Shown one piece after another: positions 1 through 9,359 of a stretch of 64,000 bases of DNA (the stretch's first letter is position 1; every line of letters starts with the position of its first letter). The notes beneath the pieces are model-generated. The model ran no database searches. It had not been told where the DNA came from and saw only the letters and a list, made by a program, of their open reading frames with translations. Source of the stretch: Sagittula sp048553715 (GTDB lineage Bacteria; Pseudomonadota; Alphaproteobacteria; Rhodobacterales; Rhodobacteraceae); the NCBI RefSeq assembly GCF_048553715.1, contig NZ_JBLZNC010000004.1, forward strand, positions 186,001 through 250,000, written 5' to 3'. A program made the position numbers and the translations under genes.

Positions 1-722
1 CGGGGTAGGGGCTGCGGTTTGATATGCTTCTTTTGGCGGGAATCGTTGAAATCATTATGCCCGCGCAGGTACATCACCTCGTCTGTGAAGGTGAGGCAGG
101 GCATGAAGTTCATCAGCTTCTGGTGGCCGAAATTCATGATGGACTGCCGTGTGCCGGCCCGAACATACATGGCCTGTGCCACGCCCCAAAACGGGGTAAC
201 CTGCACCTCGCCATAAAGGCCATCGGCGTCGGCGCGGGCGATGTATCCCCGGTTCCAGTCAAAGCCGACCGAACGATGCTTTTCCAGAAAGGGGGCCGTG
301 TCGCGAGCGGCTTGGCGCAGCCGCTCGACAAACACGCGGGCAATGGCGTCGTCGTCGTCATGGCGGAATTGCAGGCACGGCTGTCCCAGATCCCGCGCCT
401 GATTGATGGTCTGTTGGCAGACCTTGCGATGCGGGCCGGGTGGTTTCGCGATGATCTGGGCTTGCGGCACTGTCTTGGTCAAATCGCGTAAATGACTGGC
501 CCATGGCTCGGGCAGGTCATCGCCGGTCAGAATCACAAAGGTGAAATTCGGATCGGTCTGGGCGGCGATGGACGGCAGGCAGATCGCTTCGAAATTGCGC
601 ATCCGCTGGTTCAGCCGCTCGGGCGCATAAAGATAGGCGCGCCGTTCGGCCAAGCTGTCATGACCGACCTGAAATCCCCCCTCAGCGGGGTAGGAAAAGC
701 GGCAAAAACCGATCACTTGCAT
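1..722 (-). CDS. Putative rhamnosyltransferase-like glycosyltransferase, 3' end outside window
   Basis: The minus strand is open from 722 to the window edge, about 240 codons with no stop. The product begins MQVIGFCRFSYPAEGGFQV and continues with the stretch LPSIAAQTDPNFTFVILTGDD, which is typical of the putative rhamnosyltransferase family (Rhamno_transf) common in Rhodobacteraceae. FRHDDDAIA near residue 120 supplies the acidic cluster expected of a sugar-nucleotide-binding glycosyltransferase. It probably adds a sugar to a surface polysaccharide or glycolipid at the cytoplasmic face. A second in-frame ATG lies two codons upstream at 728, and neither start has a strong ribosome binding site. 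The gene is divergent from the str operon. Donor and acceptor sugars cannot be told from sequence. Confidence 0.75.
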   Translation of the reverse strand, partial: MQVIGFCRFSYPAEGGFQVGHDSLAERRAYLYAPERLNQRMRNFEAICLPSIAAQTDPNFTFVILTGDDLPEPWASHLRDLTKTVPQAQIIAKPPGPHRKVCQQTINQARDLGQPCLQFRHDDDDAIARVFVERLRQAARDTAPFLEKHRSVGFDWNRGYIARADADGLYGEVQVTPFWGVAQAMYVRAGTRQSIMNFGHQKLMNFMPCLTFTDEVMYLRGHNDFNDSRQKKHIKPQPLP

Positions 723-808
723 GGGCATGCCCCGTTGACGAAACCGGTGTCAGACTGGCAGGCGTTCGGGGTGCTGTCCAGCGTGGCAGGCGCACCGGGC
801 CGCCACTG

Positions 809-837
809 TTGACAAGGCCAGCGACTCTCCGTATACG
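809..837 (+). promoter_or_regulatory. Sigma-70 type promoter of the str operon
   Basis: TTGACA at 809-814 and TATACG at 832-837 are separated by 17 bp, a near-consensus housekeeping promoter. It faces rpsL and would give a leader of roughly 265 nt. No better promoter was seen between here and rpsL. Confidence 0.7.
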
Positions 838-852
838 CGCGCTAATCCGTTG

Positions 853-881
853 CGCCCGGGTCGATCCGGGCGTTTCGTTTT
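853..881 (+). terminator. GC hairpin followed by T-run in the str leader
   Basis: The inverted repeat CGCCCGG/CCGGGCG (853-859 and 866-872) has a 6-nt loop and is followed by TTTCGTTTT, which is the form of an intrinsic terminator. It lies only some 10 nt after the predicted transcription start of the rpsL promoter, so its role in the leader is unclear. It could be a leader attenuator, or the end of transcription arriving from elsewhere. Confidence 0.5.
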
Positions 882-1108
882 CATGTACGAGATTGCGCTC
901 AAGACCGTGGGCGATGCAAGCCCCGGTCCTCTGGAACGCCCCCGCGTAGGCCCTCCGGTAAGGGGTCTGATGCGGAACAAAAGTCGTTTGTGCCCACGGT
1001 TTTGGCGCGCAGATGCACCCATCACCGGCCGCCCTGCGGGGATCCGGCCAGACCTGAACCGCCGGGACACCCCGGCACGATTGAGAGAAGCACGGGGAAA
1101 CCGTCCAC

Positions 1109-1480
1109 ATGCCCACGATTCAGCAGCTGATCCGCAAGCCGCGTCAGCCCAAAGTCAAACGTTCCAAGTCCCAGCACCTGGAGCAGTGCCCCCAAAAGCG
1201 CGGCGTCTGCACCCGCGTGTACACCACCACTCCGAAAAAACCGAACTCCGCTATGCGGAAGGTTGCAAAGGTTCGCCTGACCAACGGTTTCGAAGTGATC
1301 TCCTACATCCCCGGTGAAAGCCACAACCTTCAGGAGCACTCTGTGGTTCTGATCCGTGGCGGTCGTGTAAAAGACCTTCCCGGTGTGCGTTACCACATCC
1401 TGCGCGGTGTTCTGGATACCCAGGGCGTCAAGGACCGTAAACAGCGTCGCTCCAAGTACGGCGCGAAGCGTCCCAAGTAA
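1109..1480 (+). CDS. rpsL: 30S ribosomal protein S12
   Basis: This 123-residue protein is the normal length for S12 and carries the family's conserved core: MPTIQQLIRKPR at the start, TTPKKPNSAMRKV around the decoding-centre loop, and the basic tail QRRSKYGAKRPK. S12 sits at the decoding site of the 30S subunit and helps set translational accuracy. Lys in TPKKPNS and in the GRVKDLPGVRYH loop are the positions where streptomycin resistance changes arise in other bacteria, and both are wild type here. It is first in the operon rpsL-rpsG-fusA-tuf, with rpsG starting 24 bp downstream. Confidence 0.98.
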   Translation: MPTIQQLIRKPRQPKVKRSKSQHLEQCPQKRGVCTRVYTTTPKKPNSAMRKVAKVRLTNGFEVISYIPGESHNLQEHSVVLIRGGRVKDLPGVRYHILRGVLDTQGVKDRKQRRSKYGAKRPK

Positions 1481-1504
1481 GCACACCAAGAAGAGGATAC
1501 AGAT

Positions 1505-1975
1505 ATGTCCCGCCGTCACGCCGCTGAAAAACGCGAAGTCCTGCCCGACGCCAAGTATGGCGATCGTGTGCTGACAAAGTTCATGAACAACCTGATGATC
1601 GATGGTAAGAAATCGGTCGCAGAGCGCATCGTCTACAACGCACTCGACCGCGTTGAAGCAAAGGTGAAGCGCGCGCCCGTGGAAATCTTCCACGAAGCGC
1701 TGGACAACATCAAACCGTCCGTCGAAGTGCGTTCGCGCCGCGTCGGTGGTGCCACCTATCAGGTGCCCGTTGAAGTCCGCCCGGAGCGCCGCGAAGCTCT
1801 GGCGATCCGCTGGTTGATCACCGCTTCCCGCGCCCGTAACGAGAACACCATGGAAGAGCGTCTGGCCGGTGAGCTGATCGACGCCGTTCAATCCCGTGGT
1901 TCCGCCGTCAAGAAGCGTGAAGACACGCACAAGATGGCAGACGCCAACAAGGCGTTCTCGCACTACCGCTGGTAA
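1505..1975 (+). CDS. rpsG: 30S ribosomal protein S7
   Basis: The 156-residue product has the standard S7 start MSRRHAAEKREVLPDAKYGD and the conserved segments KFMNNLMIDGKKS and RRVGGATYQVPVEV. S7 nucleates assembly of the 30S head by binding 16S rRNA and lines the exit site. The ATG at 1505 follows the purine-rich stretch AAGAAGAGGA, a good ribosome binding site. The spacer to fusA (161 bp) contains a strong GGCGGCC/GGCCGCC hairpin at 1986-2007. In enterobacteria S7 represses its own operon by binding the mRNA. Whether this spacer does so here is unknown. Confidence 0.98.
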   Translation: MSRRHAAEKREVLPDAKYGDRVLTKFMNNLMIDGKKSVAERIVYNALDRVEAKVKRAPVEIFHEALDNIKPSVEVRSRRVGGATYQVPVEVRPERREALAIRWLITASRARNENTMEERLAGELIDAVQSRGSAVKKREDTHKMADANKAFSHYRW

Positions 1976-1985
1976 GATCCAGTCG

Positions 1986-2007
1986 GGCGGCCGGTTTGCT
2001 GGCCGCC
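1986..2007 (+). other. Stem-loop in the rpsG-fusA spacer
   Basis: GGCGGCC at 1986-1992 pairs with GGCCGCC at 2001-2007 across an 8-nt loop. No T-run follows, so it is not a standard intrinsic terminator. A role in mRNA stability or partial attenuation between the ribosomal-protein and elongation-factor halves of the operon is possible. Confidence 0.45.
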
Positions 2008-2136
2008 TGATCGCATTATGGCCACAGTTTCGGCGTGATTACGTATCACGCGGGGCCTGTGGCAATGCACCGCTTGAACATATCCCGCGCGCAGGGTAAC
2101 CGCCCGCGCAGAGATTACCCCTAGAGGACCAGACCC

Positions 2137-4254
2137 ATGGCACGCGACTACCCTCTCGATCGCTACCGCAACTTCGGGATCATGGCGCACATCGACGCAG
2201 GTAAGACCACCTGCTCCGAGCGCATCCTGTTTTACACCGGCAAATCCCACAACATCGGTGAGGTGCACGATGGTGCGGCCACCATGGACTGGATGGAGCA
2301 GGAGCAGGAACGCGGTATCACCATTACTTCCGCTGCGACCACCACCTTCTGGGAACGCACCGAAAACGGTACCGAGCCGCAGACCGCGAAGCACCGCTTT
2401 AACATCATCGACACCCCCGGACACGTGGACTTCACCATCGAAGTCGAACGTTCGCTGGCCGTTCTCGACGGCGCGGTTTGCGTTCTTGACGCGAACGCCG
2501 GTGTTGAGCCCCAGACCGAAACCGTGTGGCGTCAGGCTGACCGCTACAAGGTTCCGCGTATCGTGTTCGTCAACAAGATGGACAAGATCGGCGCAGACTT
2601 CTTCAACTGCCACAAGATGGTCGAAGAGCGCACCGGCGCCCGCGCCGTTCCTGTTGCGATTCCGATCGGTGCCGAGAACGAGCTGGAAGGCCTGCTTGAC
2701 CTCGTCATCATGAAAGAATGGCTGTGGAAGGGTGACGACCTTGGCGCGTCCTGGGTTCTCGAGGACATCCGCCCCGAGCTGCAGGACCAGGCCGACGAAT
2801 GGCGTGGCAAGATGGTCGAAGCGGCCGTCGAAATGGACGACGACGCGATGGAAGCCTACCTCGAAGGCGAAGAGCCCGACGTGGAAACCCTGCGCAAGCT
2901 GCTGCGCAAGGGCTGCCTCGACATGGCATTCGTTCCGATGCTGGGTGGGTCCGCGTTCAAAAACAAGGGCGTGCAGCCCCTGCTGAACGCCGTCATCGAC
3001 TACCTACCGTCCCCGCTGGACGTTGTTGACTACATGGGCTTCAAACCCGGCGACGAAGAAGAAGTTCGTAACATCGCACGTCGTGCGGATGACGACATGG
3101 CCTTCTCCGGTCTGGCGTTCAAAATCATGAACGACCCCTTCGTGGGCTCGCTGACCTTCGTGCGCATCTACTCCGGTAAGCTCGCCAAGGGTGACACCAT
3201 GCTCAACTCCACCAAGGAGAAGAAAGAGCGTGTGGGTCGTATGATGATGATGCACTCCAACAACCGCGAAGAGATCGAAGAGGCATTTGCCGGCGACATC
3301 ATCGCGTTGGGTGGTCTGAAAGACACCACAACCGGTGACACCCTGTGTGACGCCAAGGATCCGGTGGTTCTGGAAACCATGAACTTCCCCGATCCGGTGA
3401 TCGAGATCGCGGTCGAGCCCAAGACCAAGGGCGACCAGGAAAAGATGTCCGCAGGTCTGGCCCGTCTGGCCGCCGAGGACCCCTCCTTCCGCGTCGAAAC
3501 CGATCTCGAATCCGGTCAGACCATCATGAAGGGCATGGGCGAACTTCACCTCGACATTCTGGTGGATCGTCTTAAGCGCGAATTCAAGGTCGAAGCCAAC
3601 ATCGGTGCACCGCAGGTGGCTTACCGCGAGACCATCTCGCACGAGGTCGAGCACTCCTACACCCACAAGAAACAGTCGGGTGGTTCGGGTCAGTTCGGTG
3701 AGGTCAAGCTGGTCATCACCCCGACAGAGCCTGGCGAAGGTTTCTCCTTCGAATCCAAGATCGTCGGTGGTTCGGTTCCCAAGGAATACATTCCGGGCGT
3801 CGAAAAAGGCATCAAGTCGGTTATGGACTCCGGCCCGCTGGCTGGCTTCCCCGTGATCGACTTCAAGGTGTCGCTGATCGACGGTAAGTTCCACGACGTG
3901 GACTCCAGCGTTCTGGCGTTCGAGATCGCAGCCCGTATGTGTATGCGTGAGGGCATGCGCAAAGCTGGCGCGAAGCTGCTGGAACCGATGATGAAGGTCG
4001 AAGTGATCACCCCGGAAGAATACACCGGCGGTATCATCGGCGACCTGACATCGCGTCGCGGTCAGGTGTCCGGCCAGGAGCCGCGCGGCAACGCCGTTGC
4101 GATCAACGCATTCGTGCCGCTGGCCAACATGTTCGGCTACATCAACACCCTGCGCTCGATGTCCTCGGGCCGCGCGCAGTTTACCATGCAGTTCGACCAC
4201 TACGATCCGGTTCCGCAGAACATCTCGGACGAGATCCAGGCGAAGTACGCGTAA
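2137..4254 (+). CDS. fusA: Elongation factor G
   Basis: The 705-residue GTPase drives translocation on the ribosome and, with RRF, helps recycle ribosomes. The G1 motif AHIDAGKTT is at about residues 18-26, followed by the RGITI switch I region, DTPGHVDF (G3) and NKMDKIG (G4). Domains II to V follow at normal length. Domain IV contains the conserved HKKQSGG and GGVIP-like segments (here GGSVPKEYIPG). The ATG at 2137 is preceded by AGAGGACC. It lies in the str operon before tuf, 57 bp upstream of the tuf start. Nothing about it is unusual. Confidence 0.98.
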   Translation: MARDYPLDRYRNFGIMAHIDAGKTTCSERILFYTGKSHNIGEVHDGAATMDWMEQEQERGITITSAATTTFWERTENGTEPQTAKHRFNIIDTPGHVDFTIEVERSLAVLDGAVCVLDANAGVEPQTETVWRQADRYKVPRIVFVNKMDKIGADFFNCHKMVEERTGARAVPVAIPIGAENELEGLLDLVIMKEWLWKGDDLGASWVLEDIRPELQDQADEWRGKMVEAAVEMDDDAMEAYLEGEEPDVETLRKLLRKGCLDMAFVPMLGGSAFKNKGVQPLLNAVIDYLPSPLDVVDYMGFKPGDEEEVRNIARRADDDMAFSGLAFKIMNDPFVGSLTFVRIYSGKLAKGDTMLNSTKEKKERVGRMMMMHSNNREEIEEAFAGDIIALGGLKDTTTGDTLCDAKDPVVLETMNFPDPVIEIAVEPKTKGDQEKMSAGLARLAAEDPSFRVETDLESGQTIMKGMGELHLDILVDRLKREFKVEANIGAPQVAYRETISHEVEHSYTHKKQSGGSGQFGEVKLVITPTEPGEGFSFESKIVGGSVPKEYIPGVEKGIKSVMDSGPLAGFPVIDFKVSLIDGKFHDVDSSVLAFEIAARMCMREGMRKAGAKLLEPMMKVEVITPEEYTGGIIGDLTSRRGQVSGQEPRGNAVAINAFVPLANMFGYINTLRSMSSGRAQFTMQFDHYDPVPQNISDEIQAKYA

Positions 4255-4311
4255 TTTATCGAATTTCCGGGGGCGGATAACCGCCCTCGGGTCCAAGACA
4301 AGGAGGCCATC

Positions 4312-5487
<1,176 letters not shown>

Positions 5488-5511
5488 TCAGCTACCGCTG
5501 ATCACTATCGG

Positions 5512-5538
5512 AAAGGGCGCCCCATGGGCGCCCTTTTT
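5512..5538 (+). terminator. Intrinsic terminator after tuf
   Basis: AAGGGCGCCC and GGGCGCCCTT form a perfect 10-bp stem with a 3-nt loop, followed by a T-run. It ends the str operon. Confidence 0.92.
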
Positions 5539-5713
5539 GTTTGCCAGCTTCGGTCCCGTCTAAGTGCTTAGATCGGTCGGGGAGCGGCTGCAGATACAGA
5601 GCCAGAACAAACGGGTCTGTGTTTTATACCGCGCAGGTCGGGCAAGCCGGGTCGCGGCCCGTGGGGTTCGCTAAGCCGTACAGTCACTCAACGGCTTGAT
5701 GGGGATCGAGCAC

Positions 5714-5748
5714 AGAAAAAGGCCGCGCCCGGGGAGGAGCGCGGCCTT
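5714..5748 (-). terminator. Intrinsic terminator of the small-peptide gene array
   Basis: Read on the minus strand, AAGGCCGCGC pairs with GCGCGGCCTT and is followed by TTTTT. It sits 33 bp after the last of the three tandem peptide genes. Confidence 0.88.
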
Positions 5749-5780
5749 CATGATGTCCAGCGGATGAGCGCCGGATATGC

Positions 5781-5993
5781 TTACTTCAGGATGGAGCGGA
5801 TAACGCTGCGTGTGGTGTTGTAATCGTCGCCAGCGTGGACTGCGGCGTTGATTGCGTTGACCTGCACGTCGGAGAGGTTGGAGTAGTCGGCGTTCGGCAG
5901 GAAGTTGGTCACTTCGTTGTCGAGCGATGCGGCGTTTGCAGCACCGGTGAACAGAGCGGCTGCGGTCAGGGCGGATGCGATGATGGTTTTCAT
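5781..5993 (-). CDS. Small secreted peptide, tandem copy 1 (distal)
   Basis: This 70-residue product starts MKTIIASALTAAALFTGAANA, a clear Sec signal peptide with an ANA cleavage site. The mature part has about 49 residues (ASLDNEVTNFLPNADYSNLS onward, ending RSVIRSILK). Its protein sequence is identical to that of the next two copies. The mature sequence has no cysteine and no motif I recognise. It is likely exported to the periplasm or outside. It is last of the three in transcription order and is followed by an intrinsic terminator. The ribosome binding site upstream (AAAGGACC) is weaker-looking than that of copy 3. Confidence 0.8.
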   Translation of the reverse strand: MKTIIASALTAAALFTGAANAASLDNEVTNFLPNADYSNLSDVQVNAINAAVHAGDDYNTTRSVIRSILK

Positions 5994-6070
5994 GTCTTTG
6001 GTCCTTTGGTTAGCCTGTGAAGGCCCGGAATTGGGGGAGCGAAGGAGGGGGGGCCTGTGCGGCCGCGCCC

Positions 6071-6283
6071 TTACTTCAGGATGGAGCGGATGACGCTGCG
6101 TGTGGTGTTGTAATCGTCGCCAGCGTGGACAGCGGCGTTGATTGCGTTGACCTGCACGTCGGAGAGATTGGAGTAGTCCGCGTTCGGCAGGAAGTTGGTG
6201 ACTTCGTTGTCGAGCGATGCGGCGTTTGCAGCACCGGTGAACAGAGCGGCTGCGGTCAGGGCGGATGCGATGATGGTTTTCAT
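6071..6283 (-). CDS. Small secreted peptide, tandem copy 2
   Basis: The 70 residues are identical to copies 1 and 3, including the N-terminal Sec signal peptide. It lies exactly 290 bp from each neighbour, so both the coding part and most of the 77-bp spacer were duplicated. Spacer 2-3 differs from spacer 1-2 at a handful of positions, while the coding parts differ almost only at silent sites. That pattern suggests the protein is under selection or that gene conversion keeps the copies alike. The function is unknown. Confidence 0.8.
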   Translation of the reverse strand: MKTIIASALTAAALFTGAANAASLDNEVTNFLPNADYSNLSDVQVNAINAAVHAGDDYNTTRSVIRSILK

Positions 6284-6360
6284 GTCTTTGGTCCTTTGGT
6301 TGGCCTGCGAGGGCCGGAGAATGGGGGAGCGAAGGGAGGGGGGCCTGTGCGGCCGCGCCT

Positions 6361-6573
6361 TTACTTCAGGATGGAGCGGATGACGCTGCGGGTGGTGTTG
6401 TAATCGTCGCCAGCGTGGACAGCGGCGTTGATTGCGTTGACCTGCACGTCGGAGAGGTTGGAGTAGTCGGCGTTCGGCAGGAAGTTGGTGACTTCGTTGT
6501 CGAGCGATGCGGCGTTTGCAGCACCGGTGAACAGAGCGGCTGCGGTCAGGGCGGATGCGATGATGGTTTTCAT
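6361..6573 (-). CDS. Small secreted peptide, tandem copy 3 (promoter-proximal)
   Basis: This is the first-transcribed copy of the three identical 70-residue secreted peptides. I chose the start at 6573 because it matches the other copies and has a good ribosome binding site (AAAGGAAATACT) directly upstream. An in-frame ATG five codons earlier exists, but it would spoil the common N-terminus. Upstream lies about 440 bp of non-coding DNA with an 18-bp palindrome that may be an operator. After cleavage the mature peptide would be small and mildly acidic in its first half. No family was recognised. Confidence 0.82.
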   Translation of the reverse strand: MKTIIASALTAAALFTGAANAASLDNEVTNFLPNADYSNLSDVQVNAINAAVHAGDDYNTTRSVIRSILK

Positions 6574-6729
6574 AGTATTTCCTTTCAAAGTCGGTCGGGG
6601 CGTTTGCGGCCCAGTTTGTGGTGTGCCGTGCTGTTCGCTGCGGCTGACAAACAGATAGGGCCGCCGGCTTGGACTTTGAAATCACGGAATAATCTCGCGT
6701 GGCTCTCGGAAATGTGTGCTTGAAATAAT

Positions 6730-6747
6730 CTAAACTGATCAGTTTAG
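6730..6747. promoter_or_regulatory. 18-bp perfect palindrome, candidate operator
   Basis: CTAAACTGATCAGTTTAG is a perfect inverted repeat in AT-rich non-coding DNA about 155 bp upstream of the peptide array. Its form fits a dimeric repressor site of the TetR type. No regulator gene lies next to it in this window, so the cognate protein is unknown. Confidence 0.5.
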
Positions 6748-7013
6748 TTTGGAGCCCTTATTTCATTGAGAAATTGGGCGTCTGTGATTGTTACAACGAC
6801 GTCATAAACCCTTTGGTTCCGGCCTTTTTTATAAAGTGCACAACGCTTTTGCATTTTCGCACAGGCGGAAGCGAAACTCCCCAACGTAGGGGACCTGAGG
6901 CATTTTTCACTTGGTCCAGAAGGTTAGGGGCCTCGGGCATTTTATGGCAGAAACGCTCTTGATTCCAACCACGTGGCCGTGTAGGTGACAGCACGGCCAG
7001 ACAACGGCCCGAT

Positions 7014-7089
7014 AGGGGTATAGCTCAGCTGGTAGAGCGACGGTCTCCAAAACCGTAGGTCGCGGGTTCGAACCCTGCTGCCCCTGCCA
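7014..7089 (+). tRNA. tRNA-Trp (anticodon CCA)
   Basis: The 76-nt cloverleaf has an acceptor stem AGGGGTA/TGCCCCT, the D-arm AGCTCAGCTGGTAGAGC, the anticodon arm ACGGTCTCCAAAACCGT with CCA at the anticodon position, and the T-arm GGGTTCGAACCC. The discriminator base is G, and the 3' CCA is encoded. In many alphaproteobacteria this tRNA precedes secE-nusG, but here a convergent sugar-transferase gene follows. Confidence 0.97.
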
Positions 7090-7146
7090 TTTCCCAAAAT
7101 CTTCCGAATGTTACAGCCCTGACGCTGTCGATTTGCGTGCAAATGC

Positions 7147-7176
7147 AAAAAACCGCCCCGATTTGGGACGGTTTTG
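7147..7176. terminator. Bidirectional terminator between tRNA-Trp and the sugar transferase
   Basis: AAAACCGCCCC and GGGACGGTTTT form an 11-bp stem with one mismatch. A-rich and T-rich flanks on both sides suit termination in either direction between convergent units. Confidence 0.8.
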
Positions 7177-7211
7177 ATTCTGCACACTTGGATATTTGGG
7201 GGTTTGCCGGC

Positions 7212-7901
7212 TCAGTAGCCGGTGCCATGCGCCACAACGCGGACGGTTTTCAGAAGCACACGCAGATCCGTGGCCAGCGATACCTGGCGCAGATAGGCGG
7301 TGTCGAAATCCGCGCGCTCGGCAAAGCTGCTCTCGTTGCGCACGGATGTCTGCCAGAATCCGGTGATACCGGGGCGCAGCGCGTAGTATGCGGTGCCGGG
7401 GTAGATCTCTTTTTGGTTCAGCATCATCGGACGCGGCCCGACGAGCGACATGTCACCGGTCAGAACGTTCAGCAGTTGCGGCAGCTCATCCAGTGAGGAT
7501 TTGCGGATGAAATGTCCGATGGGCGTGATGCGCGGGTCGTGACGTAGTTTCTGGGCGTGATCCCATTCCGCCCGGGCCACAGGGTCCGCTGCAAGGTAGT
7601 CGGCCAACAAGGCATCGGCGTTCGGCACCATGGAGCGCAGCTTCCACATGCGGAAGGTGCGGTCGTTCTGACCAACGCGCAGTTGGCTGTAGAACGGGTT
7701 GTGCCCGTCCATTGCGATCAATAACGCGCAAATGGCAATCAATAGCAGAACAGCGGGCAGGGCGATCAGCACAATGGCAATGTCCAAGGCGCGCTTGAGC
7801 CCATTGCGGTAAGGGGTGAAGCGCGGCGCCGGAAACAGCGTCTCTTCTATCAGTGTTTCGATCGCGGCTTGCGGCAGCGGCTGTCGGACGTGCAGTGTCA
7901 A
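7212..7901 (-). CDS. Undecaprenyl-phosphate sugar-1-phosphate transferase (ExoY/WcaJ-like)
   Basis: The 229-residue protein belongs to the bacterial sugar transferase family that moves a hexose-1-phosphate from a UDP-sugar to undecaprenyl phosphate, the first membrane step of exopolysaccharide synthesis. After a 35-residue lead there is one membrane segment (about residues 38-63, IAIVLIALPAVLLLIAICALLI), then the family motifs KLRSM, SLDELPQLLNVLTGDMSLVGPRP and the C-terminal RPGITGFWQ. It is short and has only the catalytic half, like ExoY and unlike full-length WcaJ with its extra N-terminal helices. The long non-coding stretch upstream suggests a regulated promoter. The exact sugar cannot be told. 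Confidence 0.88.
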   Translation of the reverse strand: MTLHVRQPLPQAAIETLIEETLFPAPRFTPYRNGLKRALDIAIVLIALPAVLLLIAICALLIAMDGHNPFYSQLRVGQNDRTFRMWKLRSMVPNADALLADYLAADPVARAEWDHAQKLRHDPRITPIGHFIRKSSLDELPQLLNVLTGDMSLVGPRPMMLNQKEIYPGTAYYALRPGITGFWQTSVRNESSFAERADFDTAYLRQVSLATDLRVLLKTVRVVAHGTGY

Positions 7902-8734
7902 AATGACCTCCCTCAGTCATAACGACGGAGCGGTGGCGCTGTACGGTGCAGACATAAGGCAAGGCTTCGCCGGGGCGTGGAAGGCTCCACACCGGATGCG
8001 GAACATCGTCCCGCACCAATTTACCATTTAATATGTCCGAGCAGCCGCAGCAGACGTACCCGTTAACTCCCTAGTGGAAGCACCAACCCCCCGGTGCAAA
8101 ACAAACGATTCTGGGCAAAACTGTGTCAGAACCGGTACAAGCCTGTTATCGCGGTTTGCCACATTTCCGTCAATGTTCGTCGCGAGTGACACTTTTTGGT
8201 TGAGTTTCCAGATAGAGACTTTGCTGAACATTGGACGTTTTTTGTGCCGTTCCCACGCTGCCCATTCATCATTCACATGTGCTTTTGTGAATTCGCGGGG
8301 GCGTATTGACCACGCAGGGGGGAACACGCGCATTGTTTTCCCTGCGGTTTTTGTTTCGTTAACGTCACCAAAGCGAAGGCGGTTTGGGCATAGTTGCGAT
8401 ATCTAGCTAAAGTTGCTGCGCTGCAGCACCTTTCTTGCCATAATCTCCTTTTGATTGTGTCACGCCCTGCGGCTGACGGACGTAGGGCGTGGCGACAAAT
8501 AGCTCAATTTTCTCGACAATTGAGAGCAGAGCAAAACCGCTCTCTTTTTGTTTCAATCTGAAATATTGCGTGATAGCGGCGTCCGAATCGCATCCAAAAT
8601 GCGCCCCATTCAGGCCGCAATTTGACCCGCCAATGCCATATTTCGCCACTTTGGCTCGGCAGACGTGACCCGAGTTGAAAGCATGGCCAGCGGCGGATAT
8701 GTCATCGAGGTCATATGATGTGAAGGATGATCCC
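7902..8734. other. Long intergenic region between divergent units
   Basis: About 830 bp separate the sugar transferase (minus) from RNase D (plus). I see no convincing gene. The open frame at 8028-8333 on the minus strand has no family features or ribosome binding site. Two GTTAAC sites and AT-rich tracts such as TTTACCATTTAATA at about 8020 suggest promoter or operator DNA for the sugar transferase. Confidence 0.5.
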
Positions 8735-9349
8735 ATGGCCAACCACCTGTACAAAGGCGACCTGCCCGACGGATTGGTGATGGGGCCAGTGGTGGCCATT
8801 GATTGCGAGACCATGGGCCTGCATCCGCATCGCGACCGCTTGTGCGTCGTGCAACTGTCCAGCGGTGACGGAAATGCCCATCTTGTGCAGGTGGCACCGG
8901 ACCAGACAGAGGCGCCAAACCTTGCGGCTCTACTGACCGACCCGAACATTCTGAAACTGTTTCACTATGGCCGGTTTGATATCGCAGCGATGTTCCACCG
9001 CTTTGGCGCGCTGGCGGCCCCGGTCTATTGCACCAAGATCGCCAGCCGTCTGGTGCGCACCTACACCGACCGTCACGGGCTGAAATCCCTGACGCAGGAA
9101 CTGCTCAGCGTCGATATCTCCAAACAGCAGCAAAGCAGCGATTGGGGGGCAGAGAGTCTCACCCCTGCGCAGCTAGAATATGCGGCCTCGGATGTGCTGT
9201 ACCTGCATCGCCTGCGCGAAAAGCTGGACGCGATGCTGGAGCGCGAGGGGCGCGCCGACATTGCGCAGGCGTGTTTCGATTTCCTGCCGACGCGGGCGCG
9301 TCTGGATCTGGCGGGGTGGCCGGACACGGACATCTTCGCCCACGCATAA
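8735..9349 (+). CDS. rnd: Ribonuclease D-type 3'-5' exonuclease
   Basis: The 204-residue protein is a DEDDy exonuclease. AIDCETMGL gives the first D and E, FHYGRFDIAAM the second D, and YAASDVLYL the final D with the Tyr-type third motif. It lacks the HRDC domains of enterobacterial RNase D, as usual for the short alphaproteobacterial form, and probably trims 3' ends of tRNA precursors. I took the ATG at 8735 because AAGGAT lies eight bases upstream and homologues start MANHLYKGDLPDG. A longer frame exists but has no support. It is followed after 10 bp by lptC, so the genes are probably co-transcribed. Confidence 0.9.
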   Translation: MANHLYKGDLPDGLVMGPVVAIDCETMGLHPHRDRLCVVQLSSGDGNAHLVQVAPDQTEAPNLAALLTDPNILKLFHYGRFDIAAMFHRFGALAAPVYCTKIASRLVRTYTDRHGLKSLTQELLSVDISKQQQSSDWGAESLTPAQLEYAASDVLYLHRLREKLDAMLEREGRADIAQACFDFLPTRARLDLAGWPDTDIFAHA

Positions 9350-9359
9350 GGAGGTCGGC

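Larger units (their letters stand above)
5781..6573. repeat. 290-bp tandem repeat, almost three units
   Basis: The units start at 5781, 6071 and 6361 and are in register over the whole gene and most of the spacer. The third unit lacks the spacer part and joins unique upstream sequence. Divergence is low, so the duplication is recent or is homogenised by gene conversion. Confidence 0.92.

Noticed and set aside
8028..8333. 101-codon minus-strand frame in the long spacer before rnd
   Set aside because: No ribosome binding site and no recognisable features.
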